This document shows, in pieces, positions 22,200-32,739 of a DNA stretch of 64,000 bases (its first letter is position 1; the number at the start of each line of letters is the position of its first letter). Both the position numbers and the translations under genes were made by a program. Below the pieces are notes generated by a model. The model saw nothing but the letters and a program-made list of their open reading frames with translations, was not told where the DNA came from and did no database searches. The stretch covers positions 5,621,415 to 5,685,414 of the forward strand of contig OZ022506.1 of assembly GCA_963989385.1 (NCBI GenBank), in the 5' to 3' direction. This DNA comes from Ctena decussata (Eukaryota; Mollusca; Bivalvia; Lucinida; Lucinidae).

Positions 22200-23797
22200 A
22201 TAAACGTAGCTCTTGGTGTTTTTAGAAGACTATGGTCTGTAAATGTGGCACTTCCTTGAAATAGGTAAAATCAATAGCTCGTCTCGTTAATACCCAGTTA
22301 TATGGGGGAAAATGCTATCTGATAAACGCTAGAGTTTTAATGACTCAAGCACGTAGCTGCCTGTACGCAAATACCAAGATGCGTATTAAAATTTTGTCAC
22401 ACTTACAAAGTTTCCAAACACACTTGCGTATGTTGTAAATTGGGTTAGATTTCAATATCATCTGCTGGCAGACATATATGAATTATTTTAGGGGTTATTA
22501 ATTCCTGCATTTCCCTGCAAAGGGTAGAAAACCTTATCGTGCGTATCATATATTTGCGCTAGTTCTGCTCCTTACTGCTATCGTGCGCGTCAACGCTTTG
22601 ATCCGAAATTAATTAAAACAGCCGGTATCGTATTAATTTGTTTATTTATATGCAAATACTAGTGAAGCATAGTTGTTTGATTGTCATATAAACAAGTCAC
22701 TTAACCATAGTTCATGGAAAATGTAATTCGGTTTGTGTGAGAACATTGTCACAGGTTCATTAAAATTTTTGCAGTGTGACAATATTTGTAGCTATGTTTA
22801 TATGTGTTAATTCTGGTATGTTTAAATTACATGTAATAAAGTGCAAATAATTTCATTATCATATTGTTCCAAATACGAATGATAGGTTGAGTCGTCCGCG
22901 TCGTGAGAACACCAGCCTAAAACCACGTGAAGGCTTCACATGCGCACATGCATATGTGCAAAACAACCTTGCATAAATGGGTCTGTGCAAAAGTTGTTGG
23001 CATTCGAAACTCGGAATATATAAGTATAGATTTAGAGAATAAGATAACAGGGAAACACGCGTGAATGCAGGCACGCTTGTATGCATGCACAGCCACGCAC
23101 ACATACCAACCAAAAATGCTGGACATTGCAAGCCTTATTCTTTCAGCACTATAACCGAAATACTTAAAAATTTAGTCCTGAATGCTTTATAAAGTCCAAT
23201 GGTACACGCTTTGTTTATCGCCTTTACCAACAAAGAACTAACACATTAGACTCCGCATTTCCGACTGAATTTGATGTTCTGGAAACTGAATATCTTAAAC
23301 CGCCTATACTCATTAACAATTCGAATTCGTGCAGCTACTTCGCGCAAAACATATTATGTCCATCGAAATGTTTGGAAACAGTAAAAAATAGAAAAGACGG
23401 CTTTCTGTGAGACGTCTCCATACGTTGACTGCCACCTGTTTTTTTTTAGATTTTTACAAAGTTCGTGTATATCAAACACTTCTTTTCTTGTTTTGATGAT
23501 GAACAAAATTATCCAGATTACGAACAGGAAAGATCGGTTTGCGACATTTTGTGGGTGGAAAGAGTAAGAAAGAAACAGAGAATTGGTGGAATCGATGGAT
23601 GCTCCGCGAAACGTGTGCAACAGACGAATGGATATCTTGATGAAGGAGAGATTTTCTGCGTAAGTTAATGCCATTAAAAATGACTGAAAAGGTAGAGGTA
23701 AAATTATAAGAGTATGCAAATCTGCTCGGAATTATCCCAGCAGGCATATAACAACGAAATGACGCCTTTCAACCTGCCGTAATCTTTAAAATATACA
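22200..23797. other. No gene recognised
   Basis: About 1.6 kb of A+T-rich sequence. Open frames at 22859-23131 (minus) and 23354-23747 (both strands) have no recognisable domains. Part of the block around 22590-22700 (TTAATTAAAACAGC) resembles 48810-48900, suggesting an old dispersed repeat. Confidence 0.4.
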
Positions 23798-23798
23798 C

Positions 23799-24115
23799 TG
23801 TAAAAAAATCCGTAGATTTTACGATAGAATGACTGGAAACCAGCTGCCAGTACATTTCCCGTTATTTTTACGGGCGCCTGTAAAAATTGCAGGAACCATC
23901 ACGCACAGTAGGATAGAATAGAGCAAATGCTGTTTTAGTCATATAGCCCTTCAACTATATCAAGTTATTTTCGAGTGCGCTCAGTTAGCATAACACTACC
24001 ATATCGTGATTTCCGAAAATGTCCTACAGGCAAACGCCTGTAAAAATAACGGAAAATGGACTGGCAGCTGGTTGCCAGTTATTCTACCGTAAAATCTACG
24101 GATTGTTTTATAGTA
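23799..24115. mobile_element. Foldback MITE with ACTGTAAAAAAATCCGTAG ends
   Basis: The left arm (ATCCGTAGATTTTACGATAG, CTGGAAACCAGCTGCCAGT, CCGTTATTTTTACGGGCGCC) is mirrored by the right arm (GGCAAACGCCTGTAAAAATA, ACTGGCAGCTGGTTGCCAGT, TACCGTAAAATCTACGGATT). The terminal ACTGTAAAAAAATCCGTAG faces CTACGGATTGTTTTATAGT. The centre is unique. Confidence 0.75.
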
Positions 24116-24222
24116 AAGGCTTATTTGAAGTAAAACTGTCATCAGTCCTTTCAAAGACACAATGTTTTATAGTAAAGGCTTATTTGAAGTAAAACTGTCA
24201 TCAGTCCTTTCAAAGACACAAC
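24104..24222 (+). repeat. 59-bp direct duplication
   Basis: The segment starting TGTTTTATAGTAAAGGCTTA and ending TTTCAAAGACACAA occurs twice back to back (24104 and 24163) with no visible difference. The first copy begins inside the right end of the adjacent MITE. Confidence 0.9.
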
Positions 24223-24492
24223 TGACAGTCAGAAAAACACTTTAATTAATTTTTCTTATCTCATTATGCACACAGTAATGAAATATGATAATTGTCGTAT
24301 AAAGGTTGATGCAATGTGCACCGAGTTTAAAAGATGTTTGAACGTTGTGTGCAATTTAATTGTATTTGTTTGCATTTTGCTCAAGCATGAAATATTTGAG
24401 TAAAAAGCAACCGAATGCACAATTTTCGACAGCAAAGAATTCGATACTCTAGTCAAATTGCCAAAAACCGTTTTGCAGCGTTTCTCTATAAT

Positions 24493-24692
24493 TGAGCCCC
24501 GACACGAGAAAACCAACACAGTAGTTGTGCGCCCAGCACAGACTTCACTGTCTGCATGAAGGTAGCTTAGACCCTTAGCTACCCTTTAAGCGCTTAGCAA
24601 AGAGTCTGTTCGGACTGGGTGGAGGCCCAGGCTGATCTGAGTCTTCGCTGGGGGGCACAACCACTTTGTTGGTTTTCTCGTGTCGCGGCTCA
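24493..24692. mobile_element. Foldback MITE, family B, copy 7, shortened
   Basis: Both termini kept (TTGAGCCCCGACACGAGAAA and TTTTCTCGTGTCGCGGCTCA), but about 40 bp of the left arm after GCACAGACTTCACTG are missing. Confidence 0.85.
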
Positions 24693-24904
24693 TATATATA
24701 TAATAATCAGTGCATCAAAAGATCGGTGGCAGTTTTCCTTTGATATTTCGAGCACAACGATACTTATTAAAATCTGCTGTGAGCATGTTTGAAGACAAAA
24801 GTAAAGTAACTCCACTCGCTCTCTATCCCATGCCTCCACCTTGCTGTGACGATTTGTTTTTCAAATATCTTGAACTGAACATATTTCGTCGTTTCACTGC
24901 CCAG

Positions 24905-25085
24905 AAGGAGCCCGGAAGCTCATTAGCGCTGGCCTGCTAATCTAGGGGTCCCAGATTCGAGACCCCGCTTGAGGTGGAAATTTTTTCAACAGTAAACAGG
25001 GTTCCATTGCATACAACCTTTCATTATCACTCTTCCATCATCCTGATATGACTGAAATATTGTTAAAAAGACGTAAAATTGCAAG
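24905..25085 (+). mobile_element. tRNA-derived SINE, family G
   Basis: CATTAGCGCTGGCCTGCTAA and CCAGATTCGAGACCCC resemble degenerate A- and B-box regions. The body then has GGTTCCATTGCATACAACC, CTTTCATTATCACTCTTCC and ATATGACTGAAATATTG. A CATCCATCCATCC microsatellite follows. A headless copy is at 1515-1645. Confidence 0.5.
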
Positions 25086-25270
25086 TCATCCATCCATCCA
25101 TTTCATTGCCAGAAAAGCTCATAATGAAAAACAACAAGTTAATAACAATAATATTTTCATCAAGGAATTATGAATTTGCACCAGAAAGAAACTGATGGGA
25201 AAATGCACAGATACATAATTGCTTTTATTTTGACTGTGTTTGATTAATTTTGAAAGCTGAAAGGAAAATT

Positions 25271-25507
25271 AAGACGCGATACGAGAAAACCAACAAAGTA
25301 GTTGTGCACCAAGCACAGACTCAGATCAGCCTGGGCATCCGCATAGTCTGATCAGAGTCTGCGTTGTCTGCATGTAGGTAGCTTAGATCCTTATCTACCC
25401 TTTAAACGCTCAGTGCAGAGTTTGATCAGACAGGGTGGATGCCCAGGCTGATATGACTCTGCGCTGGGTGCACACCCACTTTGTTGATTTTCTCGTGTCG
25501 CCACTCA
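25271..25507. mobile_element. Foldback MITE, family B, copy 8
   Basis: Left end AAGACGCGATACGAGAAAAC is diverged; right end TTTTCTCGTGTCGCCACTCA. It lies just downstream of the 3' end of minus-strand gene B. Confidence 0.8.
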
Positions 25508-25669
25508 AATGTCTGAACATGAAATCGTCTCGCCTTGTATCTTCCCCATAGTAATGGTCTGTATTGCGAGAGGAAAGATAATTTCTTGCATTTTTGATAG
25601 TCTTATATTTTTTGCCTTAACAACTACTGCAATTTTCCATTTTAATTTTGTTCCCTAGCCGTTTTCATT

Positions 25670-28600
25670 TTAGTTCCAGTCGTTGCCATTTCCCCAACCA
25701 TTGCCATTTCCCCAGCCGTTGTCATTCTCCCAACCATTCCCGTTCTCTCGGCCGTTTCCATTCCCCCAATCATTTTCCCAGTCATTACCATTTCCATTAT
25801 CGTATCCGTTGTTGTTGTTTTCGTCACCTGGAAAGAGTACACAGTAATAACGGGTTTATATAATAGCGAAAGAAAACTGGAAAAATTAAAAGTAAGAGAA
25901 TTTTCAGGAACTGACAAAAGGAGCTGGAAAAAGTAAAAGTAAGCAGGAAAAGCCTTTTCAGGAACTGCCACATCAAACCCAGACCCCACCCTAGACACCA
26001 TCTGGGAAAAAAGACAACAAAAAATTAGTCACCATCAAAGGCGTTATCAGCGGCAGCTATGTAAATGGTTCTTTCCAATGTTGGTGTTAACCTGGCTAGA
26101 CTTAACACCACAAACAATGTATCAATAATAGACGCTGCAGCACACACCACATAGAACAACCAAGAAGAACCAAAACAGAAGTGCCGCCTGGGACGGCCAG
26201 TGATGAAATTGCTGGGTTGGGGAAGGGGGGGGGGGGTCGAGGGGCTTAACCGGTTTGCGCTCTAACCAACCCTCGCCCTTTGTTCTGTTTTGGTTCATCG
26301 GATACGCATTTGTTCAATTTGCGTGGAAGATGTTAATGTATGAACACTAAATACAAAGTGCCAGTAAATAAGGTTTATTGACAACACTTCAACACTACAT
26401 GCACACTCCAAGAGGTAACGTCATCACTATGACAACATGACGTTGGTGACGTCATAGTACTGTTTAAGTAACTCGACAATTATGATAATGTATAAACATA
26501 GTTGTGTTCCTTATGATGTACATGGAAATTAACAGAAGATTCCTAGATCATATGCGTAATATATCAGAAACATGAAAATCACAATTAAAACCAAGATTTA
26601 ACAAACATGAGGACTCACAGAAATAGCAACACTGAAATTCCGGAGCAGAAGAAACCTACCAGTTAAACCACGGATGGCCCAAGCCAAGAAGTCCCGGAAC
26701 AGGTGTCAGGCGCAAACCGTCTGGCTACTGTTATGTTCGGTTTCGGTCGGTTTGAGGTCCGACCCACCGCCATGCAGTCAAGAGGTATAGAAAGCTGTTT
26801 ACCTTGATTGGGTTAACCGCCATTCTGTCCATTATATTTAGACACTAAGGCCCGATTTAACGTCACCTTAAGCACTCATCAATGACTAGTGTTGCATAAC
26901 GGTAACGGTAAATTATTCGATAACTAAAAGTTAGTCAATGTTGCATAACGGTAACGGTAAATTATTCGATAACTAAAAGTTAGTCAATGTTGCATAACGG
27001 TAACGGTAAATTATTCGATAACTAAAAGTTAGTCGATGTTTTAAGGCGACGTGAAATCGGGCCTAAGTCGAAATGACGTTGATCAAATGTTTTAAGGCGA
27101 CGTGAAATCGGGCCTTAGTCGAAATGACGTTGATAAAATTTTGAAAACGCTTTTTTGAGAAACTTTATTACGCATTTTATGTCATAAACATGACTGGACA
27201 CACGAGCAAAATGTATAAGCTGAGAAATATAAACACCATAGGATGTAAAATGAGGAACAGCGCTATCTAAAGATGGAAAATTAACAATATCAAAATCATC
27301 TCGCTTATCGTAAATTTTGGTTGTGACATCCGAAACAGATAAATATGAATAAAAAAAATGAGGCCTCGGTATCTGAGACGCTGGCCTTATTCAACTGAAT
27401 TTCAGAAGGGTAGATTTGATTGGCCATGCTATCAAAGAAGTTATTGTCAATATTCAATAGGTCATCCAGATACCGAGAAGTAGAATGGAAAGCTTCAATA
27501 ACTTCAGATTGGGTGTCCCCTGAAAGAAACATCATGAAGTCTCTCTCATAACAGAATAAAAACATATCAACTACAAGAGGGTCACAATTAGTGCCCATAG
27601 GAATACCTACAATTTGTCTATATATTTAAGAGCCAAATCTGATATAAATTTTGTCCAAAAGAAAGGTGAGAGCTTCACACCCTTTCTGACAACACCATAA
27701 ATCATAATTCTTGACCGCTTCTGAGGTAAAGAAAGTACGCCTATCAATACATGCAATATATAGAGAGCCTTCCCTTTGAAAAACTCTTTCAGTTAAATTT
27801 TGGTTGGTTGATTGTTTTGGGTTTAACGGCCCTTTGAGACAGTATTTCAGTCCATATCGGGCCGTCTCCCAGAGAGAGGAAGAAAGATAAAAGAAATGAT
27901 AGACGACAGAAAAAAATCCAAACTACCCACCCGCACCTACCGCAAGCACAGTGGGCCCTTCTTTTATCCAAATATGTAGGACGCCCCGGCACTGGAAGTT
28001 ATAACAAGCACCATCGCCGGACCCCCCCCCCCCCCCCCCCCCCATTTCAGTTAAATTCGCTATTTTATCCTTAATAAGATTGTGGGACAAGGTAATATAA
28101 TGTCGAAAAATCCCCGAAAAAATCATTTGTAGACAAACTGGACGAACGAAAACCTTGTGGTTTCAGCTTATGTATCATCCCATATGAATTTTTAAGTGAC
28201 CAAAAAATCTTTTACCTGACCTTTCATACACTTTTTCACAATGTTTAATAACATGATTTTTGATGGCGGTAGGACAAGAAGTAAGCAATTTAGAAAGCTC
28301 GGTAGTCGTGTATGAGCTAGAGTTAGCAATCAATCAAGTCGTATACGGTCGTTTATGAAGTTTAGGTACCAGTAGAATGCAGACAGTCTCTCTTGATCTT
28401 CATCATATTATCTAAACGAAACGATTTAGTGTCCAAAAACACATGCTGTTTTGTCGGAATTGTAGTTGTGGACGCTGCATTTGTAAGAAAGCTGTTACTC
28501 TCGTTCAGAGAGGCTGTTAAGGTCGCACTACTATTTGTCCAATTTATATCATTATCGTCTATCAGTCTTGGCGATGTAAATGTGTGAGCTGCACAGACTG

Positions 28601-31600
28601 CAACAAATGTCCTACCCATAAATATATTTGCATATACCGGTGCTTTCTTTTAGCCCTTAGATATGTATCGGAGCTGAAGATCTAAACTGCTGTACTTTAG
28701 TAAGAGAGTGAGCAGTTTGAACAGAATCTGAGGCGATTGTTTTAATTGACTTTTCCTTCCAATAAGTCATGGCATGCCTGGATGCCATCCTCATGCAAAA
28801 TGTTGGTTTAAAGGATTTGACATGAATATCACATCATACACATCAACGCCACCTGTGTACATTGTAGCTGCCCACTTTGCTTCCTATTATGTTTTCCGAT
28901 AGAAAAATAGAAAATAGGTAAAAATAGATGTTTAATGTTTTCGAATAATATATTCTTATTGTCCAAAATGATGCTTTTTTGGTCAGTTGTGTGGATGGTA
29001 ATTGTTTTATGTTCACCAGTAACCTTTCGTTGACCGTTCCAAGCAGTTACTTCTGTTGTGGTTCCTCAGTGTTACATACTGCTATGTCTCCTTGTCTATG
29101 GTCTCTAGCAGTCTGGTCCCCTGAATAGCTGCCCATTCTGCTTTCTGTTTTGTTTTGTTTTATAATTTAAAATAATAAAAAGGAAAAGAAAGATTGCTGC
29201 TGTTTTTCATTTGGGTAGCTAAACAACCACCATCTTTGGGAAAGAACTACTCATTCGGTTTACTGTGCGTGCCTTTCGTGATTTTTGTCAATCTTTTTGT
29301 GTGTGCTTCTTTCTCTTTTAGTTTTGAGAGTGGGATTTGATAGTATTAATTCCTTATCATTGCCTATCTTTTTATTTTGAACATGAGTATGAAGATCCAA
29401 TGCAATAAATTCTGTTTTATTATTATTATTTTTTATTTATTTATTTATTTATTTATTATCTATTTTATTTCATTTTATTTTTTTTGTATGATGGCACAAA
29501 ACAGACCAGTACGTTGTCGATTATAGATTCACCAAGAACAACACAGAGAAAGTGTACATCAATACAACACCTCTATTTCTATTCTATTCTATCCCATCAC
29601 CTTACTTGGTCGTTGGGGCACCACAGATGACTTCAAAACAATCCTTTTCCACTTTGTCCTGTCTTCAGCTGCCCTAGTGGAGCTGGTAAAATCCATTCCT
29701 GTCCACTCCTTGATATTGTCTTCCCACCTCTTCTTCTGTCTACCTCTTCTTCTACTTCCTTTCACTGTGCCCTGAAGAATTGTCTTTGCTAAACCAGAAG
29801 ACCTTGAGACGTGGCCAAACCACCTAAGTTTCCGTTTCTTGACCAGCGTAAGGAGTTCATCATATTCTCCAATGGCTGCTTGGATCTTCCTGTGAACCTC
29901 CTCATTGGTTATATGGTCCTTGTACGATATGTTCAGTAACCTTCGGTAGTATCTCATCTCAAAGGCCTGCGTTCTTTTCTCTAACTCTGCTGTCAAGGTC
30001 CATAATTCACAGGCATACAGAAATATAGAAATGACCAGGAAGCGCATAAGTTTCACCTTTGATCCAAGAGATATATTGTTATCTCTCCAAATTGGTTTCA
30101 GCTTAGTAAGAGCTGAAGTGGCTTGTGCAATCCTTGAGAGAACCTCTTGTTTTGAGCCATCATCTGAGACAACTGCTCCAAGGTATTTGAAGCTGCTTAC
30201 GGTACCCAGCTTCTGCCCTTTTACCTAGATCTCCCTCAGGATGCCGTCTGCGCTGTTCGTCATCAGTTTGGTCTTCTCAGCACTGAGCTCCATCTTATAC
30301 CTTGTGCAGGTTTGGTCGAGACTTTCAACTAGAGCTTCCAGTTCCTGCTCTTCCTCAGCTAGAGCATCTATGTCATCGGCAAACCGCAGATTGGTAATGT
30401 TTCTGCCACCTATGCTAACCTTTCCTTCATGTTCTTCCAGAGCATCATACATGATCCGTTCGAGAAAAATGTTGAAGAGGGTGGGTGACAGAAGACATCC
30501 TTGTCTTACTCCAACTGTTGTTCTGAACCATTCTCCTGTGCTGCCATTTATCAGGACTGCACTTGTAGCCTTGTCAAATAGCTGCTCAATGGTGCGAACT
30601 AGATTTGCACTGATATTGTACTTCCGCATGGTGGCCCATAAGGCTGCATGCCATACCCTGTCAAAGGCTTTTTTGAAATCAATGAAGACATGGTACAAAT
30701 TCTGCTGATGTTGGAGATACTTTTCACACAGGATTCTAAGGTTGAAGATTTGTTCTGTGGTGCTCCTTCCTGCTCGGAACCCAGCCTGTTCCTCAGCAAT
30801 TATCTCCTCGGCTTGTGGTTTAAGCCTGTTCAAGATGACTTTCAGCATGACTTTGCTTGAATGACTGATGAGGCTGATGGTTCTGTGGTTCTGGCAGAGC
30901 TGCAACACCTCAAAAACCGTAGAAATACATAAAACACAAATTACATCCATTTTACCTATTTTCTAATTTAAGGTCGGATGCGGCCTAAACAGGACCTAGA
31001 GGCATATGCAGCCTTGCAAAAAAATGAATGTTTAAGAAGAATCCGAGTCTCCGATTTTTTTCTTTTCTATGTGTTTTTCGTTTCCAAAAGCAACCATTAT
31101 AAATGTAGGTACAACTGACTTTATTGCAGCTAGCCTTAAGTGCCGTGTGGCGACCTGTACTTCATCACAGTGCAGATTCAATTTTTCATTTATCACTGAT
31201 GAGCCCATTACTGTAACTTGCAAAAGCGAATACCGCTTTAACTCGGCGCTAGAGATCGGGGCATGTTGGTGGATGGGGCGGGGGAGGAGGGCGTATGCAG
31301 CCTTAAAACAGAAACACCGTTTTTTTGTCCTCAGTTAGTGTAGTGTTGAAAGGAAACCTTCCATTTTGCATAGGTAAATAACAAATAGAACAAACTTCAG
31401 AAGGTTTAACATCACCAAAACAAAACACAGTGCGTCTCAAAAAACGTGGACCTTTCTTGAAATTGCTGTATTTCCTTTATTAATCAAGAAATCTTTTTTC
31501 AAAATTGTGTTTGGTTGTAGGAAAATGATACTACTTTGCTCTGGTAAAGCTTCTTTTTAAATCAGTGCTTCAACAGAAAGTGACGTAATAATGACGTCAA

Positions 31601-32676
31601 ATTGTATCTATGACTTTATTCTATATTCAGTTGGTGACACAATTAGCTACAAGCTACTATTCCTTGAGGCCCACTTAACAAAATATACTTAAGGACAAAA
31701 GTTCTGCACGGATGTTAAATTAAAATTCCGTGCAGAACTTTTGTCCTTAAGTATATGTACAAATGACAATAATTTCTGTAGTCCACACCGTTGAAAACAC
31801 AAAATGGCATAAAGTGAAAAAGTACACAGCTTCAGGAAGTTCTCAGGTCTGCATTTTCAGGTAACAAACATTTAACATATGTCAAGTAATGAACGAAAGT
31901 GAAAAAGGGAACCGAGTGGTCAAATGAGCTGCTTTGTTATGTTTGAATTGGGCTGTTCGTGGCTATACCTGAAAGTTTAGCAGGGAAAAGGCAAGTAGAG
32001 TCAAACAAAGTTATTTTCAAAATTCATTAAAGAAATGAAAATGGCAAAGCACTGAATATTATCTTGCCATTTTCCTTTAAGTTTCGTACCAACGACTTTC
32101 ATGTTTTGACATGATTCGGTTCATTTTCAATGACCTTGAAGAAAATTTTATGTTGGCAAACAACTTCCCTGCTAAGTAAGCTCTACTTTTTTATTATGAA
32201 CATGCCATTTCGTCTTAGGTCTTTAAACCAAGACTGAGACAATTCGGCATCTGACATTGTCCTTCTTTCCTGGAATATTAGCCTTGGAACGCTTTGAACT
32301 TAGTTTTTATTTCACTTGAGGCCAGTTTGCAGTTTCAGCAGCACAGAAAACAGGAAATGAAATCAAGTATAAGCCTGCAACCTTATGACGCCACTTCCTG
32401 TAAACAGCGCCACCTGATGATAAAACTTTATTGGTGAAAAGGGGTATCAACTTGCTACAATCAAAGAAAATATGAAAAGTTTCCTCCGTATATAAAGGAA
32501 CTACAGCAATTTTATAAAATGTTCACGATCTTTTTAGACAACCTGAAATTCACTCTGTGTGCTGTAAGGTGTGATGGACATGCTCGTCTAATGCTCATAT
32601 ACAATAAGGTTTATGTCCTACCTGTTGCGAGACCAACGACCACCAACATTAGAAGCAATCCGATTCTGTATTCCAT
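25670..32676 (-). CDS. Gene B: secreted Gly-Asn-Trp acidic protein, 70 aa, 2 exons
   Basis: Exon 1 is 32676-32622 (MEYRIGLLLMLVVVGLAT plus the first base of a Gly codon; donor GTAGG). Exon 2 is 25827-25670 (acceptor CTCTTTCCAG; stop TAA at 25672-25670). The joined length is 213 nt, exactly 71 codons. The signal peptide is residues 1-19. The mature part opens GDENNNNGYDNGNG and has six tryptophans in DW/GW steps among GNG and END units. It has no Cys and no Lys, and acidic residues dominate. The frame stays open for four more codons (NENG) after the TAA, so the stop may be recent. The 6.8-kb intron is long because it holds a Penelope-like fragment, an RTE-like LINE and several MITEs. The pairing of the exons rests on phase, the shared design with genes A and C, and strand; a nearer second exon cannot be excluded. 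Confidence 0.75.
25828..26160. other. Intron of gene B, unassigned part
   Basis: A+T-rich sequence with no recognisable repeat or exon. The minus-strand frame running into exon 2 from here is the intron read-through upstream of the acceptor. Confidence 0.4.
26160..26828 (-). mobile_element. Penelope-like 3' tail, minus strand
   Basis: Read on the minus strand, it begins VNPIKVNSF (last codons of the element's frame), then CTGGTAGGTTTCTTCTGCTC, GAGTCCTCATG and further tail blocks down to the G-run near 26224-26237. It is separated from the Penelope-like coding fragment on its right by the MITE at 26845-27118. Confidence 0.55.
26845..27118. mobile_element. MITE with internal 49-bp (x3) and 51-bp (x2) tandem repeats
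   Basis: The left end CTAAGGCCCGATTTAACGTC faces GACGTGAAATCGGGCCTTAG. Inside, GTTGCATAACGGTAACGGTA starts units at 26891, 26940 and 26989 (49-bp period), and TGTTTTAAGGCGACGTGAAA starts at 27037 and 27088 (51-bp period). The right end lies within the Penelope-like frame just after codons for FYQRHF, so the MITE inserted into that element. Confidence 0.75.
27119..28345 (-). pseudogene. Penelope-like element reverse transcriptase, degraded, SINE-interrupted
   Basis: On the minus strand, from 28345 leftward: KLHKRPY and LIANSSSYTTTELSKLL; after a SINE insertion (27800-28044), the FTSEAVKNYDLW region, GTNCDPLVVDMF, then the catalytic stretch SRYLDDLLNIDNNFFDSMAN, and finally KIYDKRDDFDIVNFP and YGVYISQLIHFAR in a shifted frame. 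Such enzymes copy the element's RNA into chromosomal ends or breaks. Several stops and frameshifts make it non-functional. Assignment to the Penelope-like group rests on the PMGTN...YLDD arrangement and is probable rather than certain. No GIY-YIG nuclease motif was seen. Confidence 0.65.
27800..28044 (-). mobile_element. SINE-like element, family A, with 13-bp target duplications
   Basis: TTTCAGTTAAATT flanks both sides (27787-27799 and 28045-28057). Read on the minus strand, it runs from a G run, CTTCCAGTGCCGGGGCGTCC, then GGTAGGTGCGGGTGGGTAGT and CTGGGAGACGGCCCGATATG, to a tail ending GTTAAACCCAAAACAATCAA. Variable-length duplications point to LINE-dependent retroposition. It interrupts the Penelope-like frame, so it is younger. 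Confidence 0.75.
28346..28860. other. Gene B intron, unassigned
   Basis: The minus-strand frame 28619-28362 is Ser/Thr/Asn-rich and could be an upstream part of the Penelope-like element, but no motif confirms it. The remainder is non-coding. Confidence 0.35.
28860..29395 (+). mobile_element. Penelope-like 3' tail
   Basis: GCCCACTTTGCTTCCTATTA, GAAAATAGGTAAAAATAGATG, CAGTAACCTTTCGTTGACCG, GGGAAAGAACTACTCATTCG, GTGGGATTTGATAGTATTAA. A longer match is the copy at 55205-55665. Confidence 0.5.
29400..29480. repeat. (ATTT)n / (ATT)n simple repeat
   Basis: ATTATTATTATTTTTTATTT and following TTTA units. Non-coding. Confidence 0.85.
29574..30902 (-). pseudogene. RTE-like LINE, 5'-truncated, with 9-bp target duplications
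   Basis: One long minus-strand frame with a single in-frame TAG near 30227. Motifs in order: CQNHRTISLISHSSKVML, EEQAGFRAGRSTTEQIF, VFIDFKKAFDRVW, GVRQGCLLSPTLFNIFLE, the catalytic RFADDIDALAEEE, SAEKTKLM, then LYACELWTLTAELEKR, RKLRWFGHVSRS, RRRGRQKKRWEDNIKEWTG and a stop at the end of PSKVMG. A GAATAG-type repeat tail follows directly. CAACACCTC flanks both ends (29565-29573 and 30903-30911). Upstream endonuclease sequence is missing. Apart from the TAG the frame is intact, so insertion into the gene B intron may be fairly recent. Clade is assigned from overall resemblance only. Confidence 0.8.
31010..31680. other. Gene B intron, unassigned with possible Tc1-type terminus
   Basis: CAGTGCGTCTCAAAAAACGT at about 31429 resembles a Tc1/mariner terminal sequence, but no matching partner end was found nearby. 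The frame at 31032-31338 is not recognisable. Confidence 0.3.
31683..31756. mobile_element. Perfect 30-bp inverted repeat with 14-bp loop
   Basis: ATATACTTAAGGACAAAAGT + TCTGCACGGA is followed, after TGTTAAATTAAAAT, by its exact inverse. It is probably a tiny MITE or the fused ends of a deleted transposon. Confidence 0.8.
31757..32618. other. Gene B intron 5' part, nothing recognised
   Basis: A+T-rich sequence lying just after the exon 1 donor on the minus strand. No repeats or exons identified. Confidence 0.4.
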
Positions 32677-32732
32677 ATTGGCTGTGCAGTGCCGAGCTTG
32701 ATACTTCTGATCGACAGGGCAAGTCTGTAGTC

Positions 32733-32739
32733 CTTTTAA
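32733..32739 (-). promoter_or_regulatory. TATA-like box of gene B
   Basis: TTAAAAG on the minus strand, about 60 bases before the ATG, at the position TATAAAA holds in genes A and C. The following 5'UTR has ATCAAGCTCGG and ACTGCACAGCCAAT just before the ATG. Confidence 0.5.
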
